Source: Welwitschia mirabilis (lineage: Eukaryota; Gnetophyta; Gnetopsida; Welwitschiales). From it: a stretch of DNA of 25,123 nucleotides. The stretch covers positions 45,116,826 to 45,141,948 of the forward strand of contig JBOZIK010000001.1 in the NCBI GenBank assembly GCA_051453625.1, given 5' to 3'. A model generated the notes under the pieces. It was not told where the DNA came from and did no database searches. It saw only the letters and a list, made by a program, of their open reading frames with translations. This document shows, piece after piece, positions 20,362 through 25,123 of the stretch. Position 1 is the stretch's first letter. Each line of letters starts with the position of its first letter. The translations under genes were made by a program, and so were the position numbers.

Positions 20362-20897
20362 ACAATGCAGTAGTGATGATAATTCTTCTGTAAAGAATGC
20401 AAAAATGTAATAGCTTAAAGAAAAGGATTCCAACCTTTAATGACAATGCCTTATTTCTATTCATCTTTCTAATATATTATTTTAGTTTTCTTTATTTTTT
20501 GCTTATTTCCTTCTATTTCCTCATGTATTTAGTAATTTCTTATTTTCAATTTTTAACTCCTCTATGATTCTTTTTGTGTAAATATTATAATGGCTAAGGG
20601 TTTTAGTTTCCTCTTATGTGGGACCCCTCTATTAGATTTTTCTCGTAGGGAGTTGAATGGCTATTTTATTTTTTATTTTAACTCATAGTAGATTTATTTC
20701 AATGTTTTAGACATCTTCTTATGCTATAGACATTTCCATTATCTGTAGATGTCTTCTAAATCTATAAATATCTTTAAATGAAGGCCACTTAATTGAGCTA
20801 TGTCATCTTATATTTTGTTAATAATTGTAGGTAATCTTTACCTACTATGGATGTATTTACTATAACTATTTGAAAATACATCACACACTATTCCTTA

Positions 20898-21745
20898 TGT
20901 AGTATAGTTGAACTAAAATAAACTAGGTGAATACTTAGTATCATTCTTTCATAAGGTTAATTATGATGGATTAACAAAAATTACATAGAGTTTTCTAACT
21001 TATATTTACAATCCAAAGAAATCAAAGAATCAAGAGTTTCAGAGTGTTGATAAAACTTTAATTGAAAAGATATAAAAATAAATAAACTCTAAGGTTTTGG
21101 CTTAATTTATCCATAAAAAATCCTTCACTCCAATGATACCTAACAAATTCCTAAAACATAACTTAAACTATGAAGTTATAATAGATTAAATCATAATGCA
21201 AAATCTCATTCAGCATATGAGAATTAATGAATTCAATAGTAGCTTGATCTTTCATAGCCCTTTAATAAGTATAAAAGATAAGAACTTATAGTACTCAAAA
21301 TCCATTAAAATAAAAGTGACTCAAATCAACTAACTTATGAAATTTGCTCAGTTAATAATATAACTTGATAATATAGTTTTTCCTTAAGTATTACAAGTAT
21401 AAATATATTTATAACTTGAAATTAAGACTAAATAAGTACTTTGTTATTAAATTAAAAAAACATATTACATTAAGAGAAGAAGATAATGCTAGTGTAAACT
21501 CCTTAAACTATCCTTAAAACAAGTTCAATCTCAAAGAAGGTACTTAAAAGGTCATCTCAATTGTAATACTCTAAATATTTATAATATGCTTTGCTAATCA
21601 AAGGATCCTTATAAATGGGAGCTCAAATCCTTTTATAGGTGTGTATGAGGGGGGTTGTAATTGAAAACCTTTATCTTGTAGTGTCAGATTGATGATTATA
21701 AAGTTTTGTCATGTGGCATCAGGTAAAGTCTTTATCTTCTCAAAT
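20898..21745 (-). repeat. Family-B LTR, copy 3
   Basis: It begins TGTAGTATAG and follows the nested copy at 18013 at an offset of about 2885-2940 bp, with shared blocks (CTTAGTATCATTCTTTCA; AATTTATCC; a TCAAAGAAGG-like block). Near 21632 the minus strand reads ACCTATAAAAGG, a good TATA box, which sets the orientation. Sequence from about 22490 to 22740 (TCTTCCAT..., CACATGTT..., CATGTCTTTT) loosely resembles the right third of the nested copy. This copy may therefore be interrupted by the gag fragment between them; that part is weak. Confidence 0.55.
21631..21640 (-). promoter_or_regulatory. TATA box of the family-B LTR
   Basis: The element strand reads ACCTATAAAA. The matching place in copy 1 (about 6730) reads CTTTTTAT on the plus strand, and copy 2 (about 18690) is degraded. 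Confidence 0.5.
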
Positions 21746-21850
21746 TAGGTATTTTTTCCTCAAACTTTAGAGAAATTATGAACTTCTAGTAAAAAGATAA
21801 TGAGACTTTTCTCAAACTTTAGAGAAATTTAAGTATTTTTTCCTCAAATG
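21746..21850. repeat. Short duplicated block
   Basis: CTCAAACTTTAGAGAAATT occurs near 21759 and 21813, and GTATTTTTTCCTCAAA occurs on both sides of it. A third, slightly changed copy (CTCAAACTTTAGATAAATT) lies near 22414. Confidence 0.75.
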
Positions 21851-21929
21851 TTCTTAACATGGCTTTGAGCAAGGTAAAACCATTAGTTTCTTCTATAAGG
21901 GTCTTTCTTCAAATCATAGGTAAATTGTT

Positions 21930-22480
21930 GAGATGATGTATTTAAGAAGTTTATTAGATTTGGATATTGATGAATCTTGAAAATTTTTAGAAAAAAATTT
22001 GAGAGTTTAAAGGATTGGGAGAAGCCAAATTATCCTTCTAGATCACATCAAATTATTAAAGCAACTAGCATATTTAAGATTCTTGAAAATATTGAGATTA
22101 ACAATAAATTAGCTGAGATTTCTAGAAAGATCAAATCACTTGCCATTTATTCTAAACCTATTATATTCCAAACTAGTTGTTCCATTTTCCATGTAGACAC
22201 TCCTAAAACTTTGGAAGATGTAGTAAAGAATCAAGTAAATGCTTTAGAATAATCCTAACAAACTCAAAGAGTAAATACTCCTCATTCCAATAGTTATAAT
22301 CTTAGATAGAGAAATCACCCTAAATTTTCATAGAAATAAAAATAATTACAATGAACATTCAACTAGCTAATATAGAAATCATTATTATTCATCTTTTAGT
22401 AATTATTATTATTCTCAAACTTTAGATAAATTAGGTAAGAATCATTATGATAGTGCAAGATGTGGCTTCTAGATGCTAAT
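21930..22480 (+). pseudogene. Ty3/Gypsy gag C-terminal remnant
   Basis: An open frame at 21977-22252 gives KFESLKDWEKPNYP, then NNKLAEISRKIKSLA, a single Cys-containing segment (TSCSIFHVDTP) and LEDVVKNQVNALE. Past the stop the same frame continues TQRVNTPHSNSYNLR, a stop, then RNHPKFS and another stop. This matches the YSNTYNPGWRNHPNFSW stretch common near the gag C-terminus of plant Gypsy elements; both stops fall where Trp is expected (TGG to TAG). The LAEISRKIKSL region fits the helix that precedes the Cys-rich segment in such gags. It runs on the plus strand, opposite to every other element recognised here. No PBS, LTR or pol is attached. Confidence 0.6.
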
Positions 22481-22871
22481 GCTTTTGTAAATTGTTAATA
22501 TTGGTATGTGTCTTCCATGTCATCTCACTTAATACTATCACATGTTACTACTACATGTCTTTTGTGTTATTGCCACGTTTCATTTAGAATGTTAGATATT
22601 TTTATGTAAATTATGATTATGACCATTATTGCAATGCATATTTGTGCTTCTAATTCCAATATTCTAAAGATCAAATTTAACTTATAACATCTGAAAAATC
22701 TAATAATCTAATTGCACATAATACACATTTGTACAGTGAAATCAACTCAAATGTCATACACTTAGAGAATACTTCTAAAAGAGAATATGAAATATTATTT
22801 TTATAAAGCAAAATATATTTTGGGATTTTTCTCTAAAGGAAATGAAATTAAACAATGCAAAGATGAAGATG

Positions 22872-22932
22872 AAATGCAATGCAATGGAATGCAATGTCAT
22901 GAATGCAATTCTAATGTAATGAATTAATTAAA
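22872..22932. repeat. Imperfect AATGC pentamer repeat
   Basis: AATGCAATGCAATGGAATGC and related units recur over about 60 bp with point changes. Confidence 0.8.
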
Positions 22933-23248
22933 ATTCTAATCTACTATTACTTAGATTGGTCCTTATTACCTATTTTAATTACAAAGTCATTTCACTTAAA
23001 TTGCAATTAAGATAAGCTATAAAGAAGAAAAATAAAAAAATTTGAAAATATTTCAATTCAATCAATACTTTTATTAATGAAATTAAATTACATCCACTTA
23101 CTATAATAACTCCTCAATGCAAGATTCATTGCTCAACACCAAGGTGGTCCTTCTCACAAGTAGGATGGATTTCCTTACCTCCAAAAATCTCTAATTATCA
23201 CAAGAATGTAGATGATAAAAAATGATTTTGTATAGGGTCTGAAAGTGT

Positions 23249-23258
23249 CTATTTATAG
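23249..23258 (-). promoter_or_regulatory. TATA box of the LTR-like region
   Basis: The minus strand reads CTATAAATAG, the strongest TATA box in the window, correctly spaced from a downstream poly(A) signal. Confidence 0.5.
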
Positions 23259-23640
23259 GTTGAGATAAGTCACTAAGGGATGTGAAATGAAGAGGTGTGA
23301 GTTAGATCCACCTTTCCATAACAATTTAATTAAGATTACAAATTATTTTGACTATTGTCTATTGTGTCGTCACCATGATAAATAGGACAACACTACATCT
23401 ACCAACTAATGCTTAGCACATGTCAAAAATGCTAACTGTTATCTCAATCGTGATTCCCATAACACAAAGGACGACCAGACTGTTGTCCCCTTTGTCATCC
23501 CTACGACATGAAGGATGACCAATATATCTTCATCAAATTGCTCTGGTCCATTGTTATCCAAAAATGGCTTCTTATGTTAAAAATTATTACATATTTTGGC
23601 CTATATGGAAGCTTTGTATAATTTGGATAAATCCCTAAAA

Positions 23641-25123
23641 AAGCCTATCGATAAGACCTAAAAATGTACTACACAACTGTATTAAATAAGTCAAGTTGAT
23701 AGCATAGCATATCTTCCCACTTAGCATTTGTCAGTCCCTGACAAAATAAGTGAATAACAAGTTGTGAGCCAACTAACGAAAAGAAATTCAAAACATGTAT
23801 ATCATTCAGAATTAAGAGTACAACATGTGAAATACATTTATAAAAAAGCATATGTGAAATTGATGTATATTATCAATCATTTAATTTAACATCATGGCAT
23901 ATATTTAGTGAAAAAATTTTGGTTTACAAATCATGTAATATAGGTGTTTACCCCCTCAAACTAAATGACCAAGTTGTCTCGAGTTGCATAAGTCGTGAAG
24001 AAAAAGTAAAGCATGGTAAGATTTCATGATTACAAGATTAAGTAGTAGAAGAGGTTATAGAAAGGAATAATGTTAAAGAAAAGAAGAGCATCAATACTAT
24101 CATGCAAAAGTATGGTTAAGGCAAAGGTCAATTTGATTTTATGTATAATAATCAAGTAATAAAGAATGTAATAAGTAGACTACAAAATGACAAAGTCCTA
24201 AACATCATTTTGGGAGAGGTAAGAAAAATGACTTTGAAAATACAAACCCACATACTAAGATAATACAAAAACGAAAATGACAAGATAGAACATGAAGAAG
24301 ATTAATCTTTTGCCTAAAATTCAAACTAAGCAAAATTTCTTAGTAAGGTTATAAAGTGACTTAATATAAAAATGCATGATTTAATGTAGATCACTATAGA
24401 GTACCATTCAAAAGGGAAGTGATGATGATAATATCTAATAGTTATTTTTTCTAAAGTATCAAGTCATGTTTGGACTATAATTCAATCCATCTTTAGCTCT
24501 GATTACCATAATACTTTGATAAGATATCATTCAATGATCAATATACTCATATGCTCTTGAAGTCTGTGCCTCAGAGTGATGGGTGTTTTTAGTCAATGAG
24601 GTGTTAAACAATACTATTCATCATAATGAGGGGAGTGCAACTACTGCCAAGAGAATAAGGACATATAAGCTAAAGCTAGATTATGGCTAACTAATCCTCT
24701 AGCATAGTTCCCACAGCTATCATATCATACTGCTAAAGGCCTCTCTCAGGAAATTTGCCTTGATACACTTGTGGTAGTACATCAGGGTATAATTAAAAGA
24801 GGGCTATTCATTTTTATTTTTCTTTTTTTTCTAATTCCCTCTTTCTTTTCATTTTTTTATTTTTTCCCATTGACTTAGACTCCTCATTCTTAATAGCATT
24901 GATTAATCATTGGAATGATAAGGTAACAAAGTATATGGCTAAAAGTAAGCATCAAATTAACGTAACGGATATTTTATCATAAAATAACCAAGGATATTGA
25001 TTGTAGATATTGAAATATATTAAGATTGACTAAATCCTATCTTTATCACATGAAAACCCAAAGTAAAAAATTACTTAATCATGGTAACACCTATGGAAGT
25101 CAAACATAAATCAAGTTAAAGAT
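23641..25123. other. AT-rich DNA, no gene recognised
   Basis: The minus-strand open frame at 23669-23851 has no motif. A pyrimidine tract at about 24808-24868 could be the complement of a polypurine tract, but no LTR follows it inside the window. A TTTACCCCCTCAAACTAA segment near 23949 looks like non-coding retroelement sequence; I could not place it. Confidence 0.4.

Larger units (their letters stand above)
19784..20886 (-). repeat. 5' LTR of the outer Copia element (right edge uncertain)
   Basis: The left edge TGTTAATTAAAC lies five bases from the primer binding site. The element strand carries AATAAAAG (about 19831) as a possible poly(A) signal and GGTATAAATA (20331-20340) as a possible TATA box. 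The right edge is placed near ...ACATCACA just before the family-B copy at 20898, giving about 1.1 kb. Without a second LTR copy in the window this end is a guess. Apparent open frames at 20188-20433 and 20222-20410 overlap on opposite strands and are not genes. Confidence 0.5.
22800..23640 (-). repeat. LTR-like region with promoter and poly(A) signal
   Basis: The element strand has CTATAAATAG (23249-23258), then about 180 bp further on AATAAAAG (near 23068) in a TTCATTAATAAAAG context, the layout of U3-R-U5. The block CTTTTATTAA...AAATTACAT on the plus strand also occurs near 18498 in the nested family-B LTR, which suggests a distant relative. Both ends are uncertain and no coding region is attached. 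Confidence 0.4.

Noticed and set aside
20188-20433. Overlapping open frames on both strands near 20.2-20.4 kb
   Set aside because: They mirror each other across a CTT repeat and an A/T-rich LTR, with no conserved motif.
20827-20845. GTAGGTAA-TCT-TTACCTAC hairpin as a terminator
   Set aside because: It is a perfect 8-bp stem, but this is eukaryotic transposon DNA with no adjacent gene; short stems like this arise by chance.
21977-22252. Open frame as a novel host gene or an endogenous pararetrovirus piece
   Set aside because: The same frame beyond the stop reads into the SNSYNLR...RNHPKFS stretch typical of plant Gypsy gag, which explains it better.

Overview
This window looks like plant nuclear DNA from a large, repeat-rich genome. 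No intact protein-coding gene is visible. Almost everything I can identify is decayed LTR retrotransposon, plus the 3' end of a cytosolic-type HSP70 gene as a broken fragment. The DNA is about 70% A+T by eye and strongly CpG-poor: I found no CG between 3932 and 5914. Many internal stops are what C-to-T or G-to-A change of Trp, Gln or Arg codons would give. Long methylation and deamination decay is the simplest reading. A GC-poor gymnosperm (gnetophyte-like) would fit, but the species cannot be fixed from this sequence.

Left part (1-8130): a degenerate 22-bp minisatellite runs off the left edge (1-330). It is followed by unrecognised AT-rich DNA with a pyrimidine-rich block (about 1737-2290), the HSP70 fragment (2981-3319), and a minus-strand Ty3/Gypsy gag remnant (about 4150-4975). 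An LTR-like segment of a recurring family (called family B here) lies at about 6150-6950. Next comes part of a minus-strand Copia gag (about 7230-8130).

Centre (8131-19476): one minus-strand Ty1/Copia element of SIRE/Maximus-like layout. In its own reading direction it has a 5' LTR (17056-19476), a tRNA-Met-type primer binding site, gag with a CCHC knuckle, protease, integrase, reverse transcriptase, RNase H, a further decayed reading frame after pol, a faint polypurine tract and a 3' LTR (8131-9264). A 100-N assembly gap lies at 9444-9543. The 5' LTR is about 1.29 kb longer than the 3' LTR because a family-B LTR sits inside it (about 18013-19303). The Copia element itself was inserted into the gag gene of an older Copia element, whose gag start, primer binding site and LTR resume at 19477 and beyond.

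Right part (19477-25123): the outer Copia leader and LTR, another family-B LTR (from 20898), a plus-strand Gypsy gag C-terminal fragment (about 21930-22480), a separate minus-strand LTR-like promoter region (about 22800-23640), and unrecognised AT-rich DNA to the end. The order of events read from the nesting is: outer Copia, then SIRE-like Copia, then family-B LTR. I found no new functional system. The most interesting points are the nesting logic, the post-pol frame and the deamination record.
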